This document shows, piece by piece, positions 33,581-45,758 of a DNA stretch of 64,000 bases. The stretch's first letter is position 1; every line of letters begins with the position of its first letter. This DNA comes from Cymodocea nodosa. Its lineage: Eukaryota; Streptophyta; Magnoliopsida; Alismatales; Cymodoceaceae. A program made the translations under genes and the position numbers. The stretch covers positions 12,806,501-12,870,500 of the forward strand of contig CM072344.1 of NCBI GenBank assembly GCA_036874045.1, in the 5' to 3' direction. A model generated the notes under the pieces. The model was not told the DNA's origin. It worked only from the letters and a program-made list of their open reading frames with translations, and searched no databases.

Positions 33581-33890
33581 AACTCAGTGATAGCGTCAAG
33601 TGTTTCTGAAGAGCTAGTGCGCAAGCTCAGGTTGAAAATTCATCCCCATCCTTGGCCTTATCCACTTAGGTGGATTGTACGTAGTGTTGGAAAGTAAGTT
33701 ACCTCCCAGAGCACCATCAAATTTGCTATCACCGAAACATACGTGGATGAAATGAAATGTGATGTGGTTCCTTTGGATGTCTGCCATATGGTGATGGGTA
33801 GCCCTTACTTGTTGAAGTGAGATGGCATTTATCAACGTCAAGCTCAACAATGAGTTTTTGAAGAAATGTTATTGCTTGATGTTTGGTTTT
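33581..33890 (+). pseudogene. Chromovirus-like Gypsy protease fragment
   Basis: The plus strand reads VSEELVRKLRLKIHPHPWPY, then YVDEMKCDVVPLDVCHMVMG and SPYLLK. This follows the SxxLVxKLxL and CDVxPMxxxHxLLGxPW pattern of plant Gypsy proteases. The active-site DxG lies upstream and is missing. It is the left edge of a Gypsy pol whose integrase survives at 45.8-46.9 kb. Confidence 0.75.
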
Positions 33891-33929
33891 GCTCAAGATA
33901 TAAAGTTAGACTTTAATCAATTAAATTTG

Positions 33930-35192
33930 TTCATTTACTTTACAGAATTAGCTTTTAGGTTACTTTTAGCCAATGATAGTATTTTACTAATTAAGTATCT
34001 CACTTCATCGAGTTATTACTTAACTTAATAGATAAGTCTGTGGACTTAAACTCAATCTCTCACTTCATTGAGTTATTACTTAACTCAATAAATAAGTCTA
34101 TAGACTTAAACTTGCTATAGTTGTTTACACTTGAATTTGGTTCATTAAGTGATCTTAAAGAATGCAAATAACTTATCATACGTTCTATGATTGCTTCTTA
34201 TCTCGTATTTAACAATGAATCTATTTAACATCTAAATGATCTCAAATAACAATTAGTCAATGTATGATTTCAAAGATTAAAACTAACTGATTTCAAAATA
34301 AAGTTATACAATTTTATACTGGAATGAAAAGTAAATACACAACATTTGACAATTACGAACAAATAATTCAAACACAAACAATACATAAACAAAACATAGT
34401 ATATATGTAAATGTATACGTTAATATTAATATTTCTTAAGGTGGACAACAGATGAATGCCAATACTCTCTATTGAAAATCAACAACCTCCAACCTTATAT
34501 GTGATACGGTTACACTTCTAAAAATTTAATCACTTACTATCAAGTGCTCCTCTCCTTACTAAATTGTGAACCTAGACCTTTGTAAGGTGATCTCCTCTTT
34601 ACCAAATTAGCATCAACTTGACATCAATGTTGGAAGCTTTAATCTTTTTACTAAGAGATGATTCAATGCTTAGTGAAAAAACATTTCCTTCTTGTGAGGC
34701 GATCACTCCTCTATGATAATTGTCAATCACTACAATTTGATCAGAATCAACCCAACTCTAGAAATATCTCTACAGACCTTCAATGAATTATGGATGGTGA
34801 TAGAAGAATGATATCTCAATGAACATCTAACACTCTCTATAATCATACATTAAATAAAATAATAGCTCTGTTGAGTTTTGCAATAACTACACAGACTTAG
34901 TTCAATCCTATAGTTCAATAGAATAAGCATGTAGTAAAATGAGTTATGTAAATAATACATATACTACATAGGTGTAAACAACATTTAATAATATTTTTAG
35001 GGGATATTTTACAATAATTCCAAAATAATACTTAGTTAATGTTAATTTCTTTTAATTATGCATATTCTTCAATTAAGCCTTAGATTTCCATAAATGTAAC
35101 ATAATGGCTTAATTCCTATCTTATTAGTCATATAGCATGTCATTAATTGTTAATTTAAGTTTTAAGAATTATTCACTTTTTCTCTCTAAATA
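33930..35192 (-). repeat. Athila-like LTR, subfamily B, reverse orientation
   Basis: The right end …TCTCTAAATA (35192) is the reverse of the LTR start TATTTAGA. The body matches the reverse LTRs at 38.9-45.8 kb, including the GATCACTCCTC and CTCTCTATTGA words and the GAGTTA repeats near 34010-34110. The left border is not defined. It is embedded in the chromovirus-like remnant. Confidence 0.7.
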
Positions 35193-35435
35193 ACCGCTAG
35201 TACAAGATTTCACATCAAGAGCATGAATCTAGAAGAGGGGTTGATGTCGCTACAGCTAGTCTAAGTCAAACACTTCCTCCATTCCTAAACACCAACATAT
35301 GTGTTGTTCATACGTGGTCTAGAAGTGGTAGGGGAGTAGGTTGGGTCGAATGAGCATGTTGGGATGTAGGTTCCAAATCCATTGTAGACTACCTTGGAGG
35401 AATTTCAAGAAATGTTTAAGGAGTTGGAGGGGTTA
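35193..35435 (+). pseudogene. Chromovirus-like Gypsy fragment left of the solo LTR
   Basis: The last codons read MFKELEGL and, across the solo LTR and its target duplication, join PPQQHVDHETPL at 37077. That is the conserved segment between protease and RT of plant Gypsy pol. The first about 150 bp are too degraded to assign. Confidence 0.6.
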
Positions 35436-37076
35436 TATTTAGAATGAAATTAGGCATAATATTAGTAGTTAATGAATGGTTAATTGCATAATATTTAGCT
35501 TATCATATGAGAATTAAGTCATTATATTACAATTATAAGACTTAATTAAAGAAGATGCATAATTTAGAGGAATTAATGTTAATTAAGAATCAATTATGAA
35601 TGATTAAAAATTACTTCTTTTACATATTAAGTGTTAAATGTTAAATAAGTATTTATTTTATTAAACTACAGAATTGAACAAGTCCATTGAGTTAAGTTGT
35701 AATTCAATGAGGTTGATCCATTAAGTTAATAGTTAAGTTAACAAAGTAAGTACGTTGAGTTACACTAACTTCACAGACTAGTTATTTTCTAATGTTTGAT
35801 TATAAGTAGTTGTAGGAAATGCATAAGGAAACTACATTGCATGAACCACACCATGATCTCAATTGTGGAATAAAAAAGTAATTACCATCATTGATACTAA
35901 TGAAGAAAATTTAATTAATCAAGTTGCAGAGTAGTTATTACAAGAAAGAAATATAAAAGGAAAGAAGAAAGAACAAAAAAAGGGAGGGAGAACTGCACTC
36001 ACTGTAGAAAGCATTGGATGTTCCTTGAGCTCCCACCATTACCACCACCAACCACCATTCATTGGAGGTTTGTGAATATACTTTCTGAATGTTGGGTCGA
36101 TTCTGAGTAAAACATGATGACTGACAACCACTGTGAGGAGTGATCGCATCACAGGAACGAAAGACATTTTCACCAAACACTGAATCATCTCTCAAGAGAT
36201 AGTAAAGCTTCTAGCCTTAGTTTCAGGTTGATGCCACTATGTTGAAAAGGAGATCAACTTATAAAAGTCTAGATTCACAATCTAATAGGAAGAAGAACCT
36301 TTGACAATAAGTGATTAAGTTTTCAAATGTGTAACTACATTGCATGTAGTTACGAAAGTTTCTTTTATTGTCAATAGAAGAGTTTACCTATCATTAATCG
36401 TCCACATTGAGGAGCAGAACAAAACAAAAACAAAACAAATATCTATTTACATTTACATCATTTTGTTTATTAAGATCTGTGTTTGTATCATGTGTATTTG
36501 TATTGTCTATTTAAATGTTTTGTGTTTATCTTATTTTAGTTAGTATAGAATTGTATGATTAAATATTAAAAACAGTTAGTTTAAATCTCTGAAATCATGA
36601 TTGATTTGTTTACTATTTGGAGTATTTGAATGCTAGAATTGATTAGTGTTAAATCTAATATAAAATAGCATTTGCATGGTGTAAGAGATATTTGCAATTT
36701 ATGGAATCACCCAATGGATAGCTATATTATTTTGTAATCAATAATATTAATAGGAAGTTACCAAAGAGTTCATTGAATTAACTGTAACTCAACAAGAGTA
36801 GTTCGTTGAGTTAAATATAACTCCATGAACTTAGTTTGTTGAGTTAATTGTAAATCAACGGAGTGAGCAGATTAGTAGTATACATTAAACTCTAGCTATG
36901 AAAATTTAAAGAGTCAAATTTCAACTATTTCCTATAGGTTCGACCTATTCTTGTACAATTATATAATAGATATTGTGCACTTACAGTTAATTTAACGAAC
37001 AAATTTACTGAACTTAAATCTTGTTCATGGAATTGCTTATTACTTATAAAAAAAATACACTTAAGCCAACAAGACA
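35436..37076 (+). repeat. Solo LTR of the Athila-like family, subfamily B
   Basis: It starts TATTTAGAATGAAA and ends AACAAGACA, 1641 bp. It is flanked by GGTTA (35431-35435) and GGTTG (37077-37081), a target duplication with one mismatch. The host Gypsy reading frame joins across it. LTR-LTR recombination is the usual origin. It carries GAGTTA/TAACTC hairpins at about 35680-35770 and 36770-36860. Confidence 0.85.
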
Positions 37077-37132
37077 GGTTGCCACCACAGCAACATGTAG
37101 ATCATGAGACTCCTCTCGTGATTGATGTCATT
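37077..37132 (+). pseudogene. Chromovirus-like Gypsy fragment right of the solo LTR
   Basis: 56 bp continuing the LEGLPP reading, cut at 37133 by the end of a reverse LTR. The flanking LTR ends face each other and form an inverted repeat (about 37018-37076 against 37133-37190). Confidence 0.6.
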
Positions 37133-37280
37133 TGTCTTGTTGGCTTAAGTGTAATTTTTATAAGTAGACAAGTAATTCTCGAATAAGATTTAAGTCTAGT
37201 AAATATGCTCATTAAATTAACTACAAATGCACAATGTCAGTTGTATAAGCATACAAGAATAGGTCAATGGTGTAAATGCA

Positions 37281-38454
37281 TTTTAGGAAAGAAAATTTCT
37301 CTTCTTCTTTTTCTCTTTTTCTTTTTTTCCTTTTTTTTTCATAACATTGACCAAAGTCATAACTTTAACTTTCCTTGATCAAACTATTGCATGATATGCT
37401 AAACAAACATTGCTAAGGCAAGACAAGCATTTGAAGTAATATATAAGGAAGATAATTCTCAGATAAACAAAAATTAAGTATCTTGCCCTAATAGTATTAT
37501 GAGATGATCCTACTTCCATTAATTACCTTGATTAACCTCATTATAAAGATGAAAATACATAGTAGTCGAAACTATTCAAAGATAGTTAGAAATGATTTTT
37601 CATCTTTATTGAAGTGAAATACATGGAAAATGATTTCCTCTCTTCAACTGATCAATGTTAGAAGGTTTAAGTAATTTTAGTATAAAATTTTGAAAGGTTT
37701 CAATAATGTATCGGAAGGTTTCAAATTTTTGAAAGGTTTCAAATCTTCAAAAGGTTTCAAATATTGCAACGAAAAAAAAAAATTCTTCAAAAAGCTGCAA
37801 AACAATCTTATTTCCTACAAATGACAAGATTTAATTTGATCTAATTACGTCTCCCCTATACTTACATTTTACATTATCCCCAATGTAACAAATTAGCAGA
37901 ATATGCATTATATGATAGTAGACATGATAAACTAAGTTCATTGGCTTAGTGATTAAGTTAACAGACTTAGTTCGTTGAGTTAACACATAACTCAACGAAT
38001 TATACAAATATAACTATATAATGAAAGGTAATTGATAAATGTACCTTGTTTAATTATAAACCAATTGATGTCTTTCGAACTTTGTTCCTGAAATGTCCTT
38101 CATTCACCAAAATTAACAACATAGAAAGTAAAAATAAAAAATATATATTTATATGCATTGTGTAGAACCTAAGCTCATATGCCTTTGGTGGCTCACAAAC
38201 AAACCAATTGATTTCTCAAAACAAATACCAACAAATTGGATTGATGCTAATTTTTTTCTTTCAATTTTTTTCTTGTAAGAAAAATAAAACATACTATATA
38301 TGAAAAATAACATGAACATATACTAATTTTTGTTTAATTGATAAATGCAATAATAATACATTAACAATAAATCACTATTATAGAAACATAGTTTAAGAAT
38401 ATGATTGAAAAGTAGTGACATATAGAATGAATGTATCAATTATAAGGTCATCTC
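37281..38454 (-). other. 3' non-coding remnant of the minus-strand Athila-like copy
   Basis: It corresponds to about 12780-13950 of the plus-strand element, read in reverse: the internal purine tract (about 37850-37866), a GAGTTA hairpin (37935-37998) and the shared CCTTTGGTGGCTCAC word (about 38184-38198). No ORF. Confidence 0.65.
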
Positions 38455-38880
38455 ACCATCTCACTAGACACAAAGTAGGATAATCAAATTTATTATACCA
38501 TAATCCAAGTTGAACTTTGTCATATTGAGTGGATGGTGGTTCAGCTGCAATATGAGGTATAGGTAAAATTTCTACCATTTTTTCATAACTATTTATGCTT
38601 ACTATGTATAGATTAGATCTAAATACAATTGATACATTTGAGACTAGATATATATAACCATCAAGTGTTAGATGAGTTTTGTTAATAAATGTTGTACTTC
38701 CAAGATATGTTATAGTCTTCTCATGCCAACATCTTTTCTTAAAATTGTAAATGTTTAGGCATAGTTCTTCATCCTAATTTCCAATTAATCTCTAATAAAA
38801 CAACTTATATGGCATAGTTGAATTCTAATCAAAGAATGTTAATGTTACCCCTAAATTTTCAATGGGAACCTCAAAGGTAA
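38455..38880 (-). pseudogene. F-box-associated region, second copy
   Basis: The minus strand from 38880 reads VPIENLGVTLTFFD, then THLTLDGYIYLVSNVSIVF, then LYIVSINSYEKMVEILPIP and YPTLCLVRW. It is collinear with codons about 135-275 of the F-box ORF at 11837-12769, with many conservative substitutions. The codon matching the TGA at 12317 is TAG here, and a nearby Trp codon is also TAG. The F-box itself is missing, cut off by the LTR3 junction at about 38881. This shows that the F-box ORF belongs to the family. Confidence 0.82.
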
Positions 38881-40280
38881 GATATAATGTATATTCACAA
38901 TATGCTCACTTTGTTGATTTAAAGTTAACTCAACGGACTTACCTCCTTGAGTTATGTTCACTCAACAAGCTCTCAGGTACTTTAAATTAAAATTGTAGTT
39001 TGTAGTAGAATACACCCATCAATTAGGCAATTCTATATATTACAAACAACATCAATTAAGCTCTTGAATGCTAATTCATTTTACATCTATCATTTATCAA
39101 TTCTAGCATTCAATAAATCTGAACAATATATTCTTAAATTAAGATTTCAGAGATTTGTACTACAATACAATATAACTGAAATTTAATAAACATAAAACAT
39201 TAAACAACACTTACAATACAAACACAAACGATACAACAAAGATTTACTAAGCATAAAACACAGATAACGAGTTTTATTTTTGTTTTGTTTTTGTTCCTTA
39301 GGGTGAGTGAATGGTGAAAGGTAAAATTCTCTATTGATAATAAGAAAAACTTTCGTCACTACATGTAACACGATTACACCATTGAAAACATAACCACTTA
39401 CTGTCAAGCACTCCTCTCCCTACTAGATTGCGAACCTAAACTTTTGTAAGTTGATCTCCTCTTCAGCATAGCGACATCAACTCGAAACCAAAGCTAGAAG
39501 TTTTACCATCTCTTGAGAGATCAACCAATGCTTGATGAAAATGGCTTTCTTTCCTATAACACGATCACTCCTCACAATAGTTGTTAGTCACCATGTTCAA
39601 CTTAGAATCGACCCAACATCTAGAAAGTATCCTCACAGACCTCCAATAGATGGTGGATGAGGGTGTTGGTGAGAGCTCAAGGAATGTCTGACATTTTCTA
39701 TAATTAGTGTGGTTCTCCCCCCTCCCCTTTCTTCATTCTTTTTCTTTTCATTTTATATTTCTTTTGATATTAACTACTCCCGCCTAAATGATTGATTGGA
39801 TTTCCTTTATTTACATAAACGATGATAATTACTTCTTCATTCCACGATTAAGATCATGGCATGATTCGTGCAATGTGGTTTCCTTTGAATTTCCTATAAT
39901 TGCTCACAATCGAATATTAGAAAATAATTAGTCCATAGAGTTAGTGTAACTCAACGGACTTACTTTGTTAACTTAACTGTAACTCAATGAATCGATCTCT
40001 TTGAGTTAAGGTTAACTCAATGGACTCGTTTAGTTTGTAGTTTAGTAAAACAAATATTTATATAACAATTAACACTTGATATGTAAAAGAAGTAATTTCT
40101 AATTCATTCATAAATGATTCTTAATTAACATTTGATTCCTTGAAATTATGCATATTCTTTAATTAAGGCATATAATTGTATAATTGTAACATAATGGCTT
40201 AATTCTCATATAATAAGCTAAACATTATGCAATTAATCATTCATTAACCACTAATATTATGCACTTTTTCATTCTAAATA
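38881..40280 (-). repeat. LTR3 of the composite (3' end truncated)
   Basis: It matches LTR2 from 41634 onward but lacks the first about 183 bp (the LTR's 3' end on the minus strand). It ends TCTAAATA at 40280. Divergence from LTR2 is evident to about 40035, after which the sequences are nearly identical. GAGTTA/TAACTC repeats are at 38925-38965 and 39940-40020. Confidence 0.8.
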
Positions 40281-40409
40281 CTTCTCCCATACCTACGTTT
40301 TGCTAGTCCCTTAGCAAACCTACTATGATCTAAAAAAAATTGGTCTTTATGATGTGCTAGGATTATTTCTTTCCTTGATCAAGGATTTGGTACTAATTGA
40401 CTTGGTAAT

Positions 40410-41095
40410 TATTTAGAATGAAAAAGTGTATAATATTAACGATTAAATAATGGTTAATTGCATAATATTTAACTTATTATATGAGAATTAAGCCATTATG
40501 TTATAATTGCACGATTATATGTCTTAATGAAAGAATCTGCATAATTTTAAGGAATTAATGTTAATTAAAGATCATTTCTGAAAGATTCAAAACTTGATTT
40601 AAGTGTGGTTTTATAGTATTAAGCATGATCTATTTTATTTGCATATATTTATATCATATACAGTGCACGGTAACAACTCGTTAAGTTAGCATAACTATAT
40701 GCATTGAGTTATTTGATTACACACTAAGGTAACGCATTGTGTTAGTGTTATAAGCTTATAAGTTATTTCTTTATTTCATGTGACATATTATTATTATTAT
40801 ATTAAGTCCGTTGAGTTAAGCTTTACTCAATGAGGGAAGTTCATTAAGTTAAGCTTTACTCAATGAGAGAAGTTTGTTGAGTTAACAATTAAGTCAACGA
40901 AGTAAGTTCGTTGAGTTACACTAACTTCACGAACCAGTTACCTTCTAACATGCCACTATTAGCAATTGCAGAAACAGAAAATTCAAAAGAAAACCACGAT
41001 TGCACATATCACGCAAGAATTCACTCATGGAATGAAAAAGAAATCACCATCGTTGATATGAATGAAGGAAATCCAAATGATCATCCAAACTACGT
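40410..41095 (+). repeat. Inverted LTR piece inside internal B
   Basis: It starts exactly at TATTTAGAATG and follows the plus-strand LTR 5' part to GAAATCCAAATGATCATCC, then breaks into reverse-strand knuckle sequence. Orientation is opposite to the surrounding element. A second copy lies at about 43148-43836 in internal A. It contains GAGTTA hairpins at 40800-40930. Confidence 0.8.
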
Positions 41096-41110
41096 TCAAG
41101 TCTATTATAC

Positions 41111-41347
41111 CAATCCCAGATTTCTTCTTTTCTAAACATATTACTCATCTTAGAATGATTGTTAATTTGGTAAACCATAGGTGTTTCATACTCTATATTG
41201 GATATAATTCATCTATTGCTCATTTGATCTAGTCATCTACAACCATCTTAACTTTAAGCAATCAGTAATGTCATGTCCTTCTAAATTGTAGAATTCACAT
41301 ATGCTAATTACTAGTTTCATAAATCTTCAAGCATAAGCATATGCCAT
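41111..41347 (-). pseudogene. Zinc-knuckle segment next to the PBS, second family copy
   Basis: From ATG 41347 (minus) the reading MAYAYA…RFMKLVISICEFYNLEGH parallels 1977-2230 of the plus-strand element. It includes the tyrosine in place of the second knuckle cysteine. TAG and TAA stops abound. It lies 94 bp after the PBS, so no capsid lies between them in this copy either. A duplicate is at about 43852-44088. Confidence 0.78.
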
Positions 41348-41423
41348 ACTCTCAACGGTAAAATAACACAACACTCTCACTACTATGAAAACAAATTAAT
41401 GCTACAATTCACAGATTGTTAGT

Positions 41424-41441
41424 TCCCCAATAATGGCTTTA
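41424..41441 (-). other. Degraded tRNA-Asp-type PBS
   Basis: The minus strand reads AAAGCCATTATTGGGGAA, matching TGGCGCCGTTGCCGGGGA at the expected place 9 bp after the LTR2 end. Most differences are C-to-T or G-to-A, as expected from methylation decay. A duplicate lies at 44165-44182. Confidence 0.65.
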
Positions 41442-41450
41442 GAAAAAACT

Positions 41451-43018
41451 TGTCTTGTTTGCTTAAGTGTACTTTTTTATAAGTAACAATTAATTTTCAC
41501 GAACAAGATATTAAATCCAATCTGTTAAATTAACTACAAGTGCACAACATCTATTGTATAAGTGTACAAGTACAAGTCAAACCCACAAAGAAATGTTGAA
41601 ATCACTATACTTAATTAATTTTCATAGCTAGGATGTAATGTATATTCACAATATGCTCACTTCGTTGATTTACAATTAACTCAATGGACTTATCTTGTTA
41701 AGTTATGTTCACTCAACGAGCTCTTAGGTAACTTTAAATTAAAATTGTAGTTTGCAATAGAATATGGTCATCTATTGAGCGATTCTATATATTAAAAACA
41801 ACATCAACTAAGCTCTTGAATGTTAATTCATTTTACATCTATCATTAATCGATTCTACCATTCAATAAATCCAAACAATAGATTCATAAATTAAGATTTT
41901 AGAGATTTGTACTACAATATGATATAATTGAAATTTAATAAATATAAAATATTAAACAGCACTTACAATACAAACACAAATGATACAACAAAGATTTACT
42001 AAGCATAAAACACAGATAATGAGTTTTGTTTATGTTCCTTAGGGTGAGTGAATGGTGAAAGGTAAAATTCTCTATTGATAGTAAAAAAAACTTCCATCAT
42101 TACATGCGACGCGATTACACTATTGAAAACTTAATCACTTATTGTCAAGTGCTCCTCTCCCTACTAGATTGCAAACCTAAACTTTTGTAAGTTGATCTTC
42201 TCTTCAGCATAATGGCATCAACCCGAAACCAAGGCATGAAACTTTATTGTCTCCTAAGAGATGAACTGATGCTTGGTGAAAATGGTTTTCCTTCTTGTGA
42301 CGCGATCACTCCTCACAATGGTTGGCAGTCATCGTGTTTGGCTCGGAATTGACCCGACATCTAGAAAGTATCCTCACAAACCTCCAATGGATGGTGGATG
42401 GTGGTATTGGTGGGAGCTCAAGGAATGTTTGACACTTTCTGTAGTTAGCATGGTTCTACCCCCCTTTCTTCATTCTTTTTCTTTTCATTTTATATTTCTT
42501 TCAGTATTAACTACTCTCGCCTAAATGATTGGTTGGATTTCCTTTCTTCGCATCAATGATAGTGATTACTTCTTTATTTCACAATTAAGATCATGACGTG
42601 ATTTGTGCAACGTGGTTTCCTTCGAATTTCCTACAACTGTTCATAATTAAATATTAGAAAATAACTGATCCATGGAGTTAGTGTAACTCAATAGACTTAC
42701 TTCATTGACTTAATTTTAACTCAACAAACTAATCTCGTTGAGTTAAGCTTAACTCAATGGACACATTCAGTTCTGTAGTTTAGTAAAACAAATATTTATA
42801 TAACAATTAACACTTGATATGTAAAAGAAGTAATTTCTAATTCATTCATAAATGATTCTTAATTAACATTTGATTCCTTGAAATTATGCATATTCTTTAA
42901 TTAAGGCATATAATTGTATAATTGTAACATAATGGCTTAATTCTCATATAATAAGCTAAACATTATGCAATTAATCATTCATTAACCACTAATATTATGC
43001 ACTTTTTCATTCTAAATA
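41451..43018 (-). repeat. LTR2 of the composite (1568 bp)
   Basis: Bounded by TGTCTTG (LTR end on the minus strand) beside the PBS and by TCTAAATA beside the purine-tract border. GAGTTA/TAACTC repeats lie near 41660-41720 and 42675-42755. Confidence 0.85.
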
Positions 43019-45514
43019 CTTCTCCCATACCTACGTTTTGCTAGTCCCTTAGCAAACCTACTATGATCTAAAAAAAATTGGTCTTTATGATGTGCTAGGA
43101 TTATTTCTTTCCTTGATCAAGGATTTGGTACTAATTGACTTGGTAATTATTTAGAATGAAAAAGTGTATAATATTAACGATTAAATAATGGTTAATTGCA
43201 TAATATTTAACTTATTATATGAGAATTAAGCCATTATGTTATAATTGCACGATTATATGTCTTAACGAAAGAATCTGCATAATTTTAAGGAATTAATGTT
43301 AATTAAAGATCATTTCTGAAAGATTCAAAACTTGATTTAAGTGTGGTTTTATAGTATTAAGCATGATCTATTTTATTTGCATATATTTATATCATATACA
43401 GTGCACGGTAACAACTCGTTAAGTTAGCATAACTATATGCATTGAGTTATTTGATTACACACTAAGGTAACGCATTGTGTTAGTGTTATAAGCTTATAAG
43501 TTATTTCTTTATTTCATGTGACATATTATTATTATTATTATATTAAGTCCGTTGAGTTAAGCTTTACTCAATGAGGGAAGTTCATTAAGTTAAGCTTTAC
43601 TCAATGAGAGAAGTTTGTTGAGTTAACAATTAAGTCAACGAAGTAAGTTCGTTGAGTTACACTAACTTCACGAACCAGTTACCTTCTAACATGCCACTAT
43701 TAGCAATTGCAGAAACAGAAAATTCAAAAGAAAACCACGATTGCACATATCACGCAAGAATTCACTCATGGAATGAAAAAGAAATCACCATCGTTGATAT
43801 GAATGAAGGAAATCCAAATGATCATCCAAACTACGTTCAAGTCTATTATACCAATCCCAGATTTCTTCTTTTCTAAACATATTACTCATCTTAGAATGAT
43901 TGTTAATTTGGTAAACCATAGGTGTTTCATACTCTATATTGGATATAATTCATCTATTGCTCATTTGATCTAGTCATCTACAACCATCTTAACTTTAAGC
44001 AATCAGTAATGTCATGTCCTTCTAAATTGTAGAATTCACATATGCTAATTACTAGTTTCATAAATCTTCAAGCATAAGCATATGCCATACTCTCAACGGT
44101 AAAATAACACAACACTCTCACTACTATGAAAACAAATTAATGCTACAATTCACAGATTGTTAGTTCCCCAATAATGGCTTTAGAAAAAACTTGTCTTGTT
44201 TGCTTAAGTGTACTTTTTTATAAGTAACAATTAATTTTCACGAACAAGATATTAAATCCAATCTGTTAAATTAACTACAAGTGCACAACATCTATTGTAT
44301 AAGTGTACAAGTACAAGTCAAACCCACAAAGAAATGTTGAAATCACTATACTTAATTAATTTTCATAGCTAGGATGTAATGTATATTCACAATATGCTCA
44401 CTTCGTTGATTTACAATTAACTCAATGGACTTATCTTGTTAAGTTATGTTCACTCAACGAGCTCTTAGGTAACTTTAAATTAAAATTGTAGTTTGCAATA
44501 GAATATGGTCATCTATTGAGCGATTCTATATATTAAAAACAACATCAACTAAGCTCTTGAATGTTAATTCATTTTACATCTATCATTAATCGATTCTACC
44601 ATTCAATAAATCCAAACAATAGATTCATAAATTAAGATTTTAGAGATTTGTACTACAATATGATATAATTGAAATTTAATAAATATAAAATATTAAACAG
44701 CACTTACAATACAAACACAAATGATACAACAAAGATTTACTAAGCATAAAACACAGATAATGAGTTTTGTTTATGTTCCTTAGGGTGAGTGAATGGTGAA
44801 AGGTAAAATTCTCTATTGATAGTAAAAAAAACTTCCATCATTACATGCGACGCGATTACACTATTGAAAACTTAATCACTTATTGTCAAGTGCTCCTCTC
44901 CCTACTAGATTGCAAACCTAAACTTTTGTAAGTTGATCTTCTCTTCAGCATAATGGCATCAACCCGAAACCAAGGCATGAAACTTTATTGTCTCCTAAGA
45001 GATGAACTGATGCTTGGTGAAAATGGTTTTCCTTCTTGTGACGCGATCACTCCTCACAATGGTTGGCAGTCATCGTGTTTGGCTCGGAATTGACCCGACA
45101 TCTAGAAAGTATCCTCACAAACCTCCAATGGATGGTGGATGGTGGTATTAGTGGGAGCTCAAGGAATGTTTGACACTTTCTGTAGTTAGCATGGTTCTAC
45201 CCCCCTTTCTTCATTCTTTTTCTTTTCATTTTATATTTCTTTCAGTATTAACTACTCTCGCCTAAATGATTGGTTGGATTTCCTTTCTTCGCATCAATGA
45301 TAGTGATTACTTCTTTATTTCACAATTAAGATCATGACGTGATTTGTGCAACGTGGTTTCCTTCGAATTTCCTACAACTGTTCATAATTAAATATTAGAA
45401 AATAACTGATCCATGGAGTTAGTGTAACTCAATAGACTTACTTCATTGACTTAATTTTAACTCAACAAACTAATCTCGTTGAGTTAAGCTTAACTCAATG
45501 GACACATTCAGTTC
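42774..45514. repeat. Tandem unit, copy 2 (2741 bp)
   Basis: The second copy of the unit described at 40036. The near identity implies a duplication far younger than the LTR divergence in the region, or an assembly duplication. Confidence 0.93.
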
Positions 45515-45758
45515 TATAGTTTAGTAAAACAAATATTTATATAACAATTAACACTTGATATGTAAAAGAAGTAATTTCTAATTCATTCATAAATGATTCT
45601 TAATTAACATTTAATTCCTTGAAATTATGCATATTCTTTAATTAAGACATATAATTGTATAATTGTAACATAATGGCTTAATTCTCATATGATAAGCTAA
45701 ACATTATGCAATTAACCATTCATTAATTAGTAATATTATGCACTTTTCATTCTAAATA
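44192..45758 (-). repeat. LTR1 of the composite (1567 bp)
   Basis: Identical to LTR2 over most of its length, but the last about 240 bp (45515-45758) carry several private changes. It therefore keeps the original outer LTR end, while the rest was homogenised by the tandem duplication. Confidence 0.83.

Larger units (their letters stand above)
40036..42773. repeat. Tandem unit, copy 1 (2738 bp)
   Basis: Nearly identical to 42774-45514. By eye I find two substitutions inside (40528 T/C and about 42410 G/A), one at the unit border, and one extra ATT in copy 2 near 43530. A third partial copy with more changes runs 45515-45758. The unit spans LTR part, internal B and LTR2 part, so the crossover lay within LTRs. 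Confidence 0.93.
37133..45758 (-). mobile_element. Minus-strand composite of Athila-like units with an LTR-internal tandem
   Basis: Read on the minus strand from the right: LTR1 (44192-45758), short internal A, LTR2 (41451-43018), short internal B, LTR3 truncated at about 38881. Then comes a remnant with the F-box-associated region, the 3' non-coding region and the internal purine tract, and finally an LTR 3' end (37133-about 37280). Internals A and B are almost identical; each contains a degraded PBS, a knuckle segment, an inverted LTR piece and the 3' purine-tract border. Flanks 37128-37132 and 45759-45763 do not match, so the outer borders have been rearranged. Confidence 0.8.

Noticed and set aside
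40911-43876. Two identical 74-codon frames at 40911-41135 and 43652-43876 as a duplicated gene
   Set aside because: They lie across an LTR piece and its junction inside the tandem unit; identity comes from the 2.74-kb duplication.
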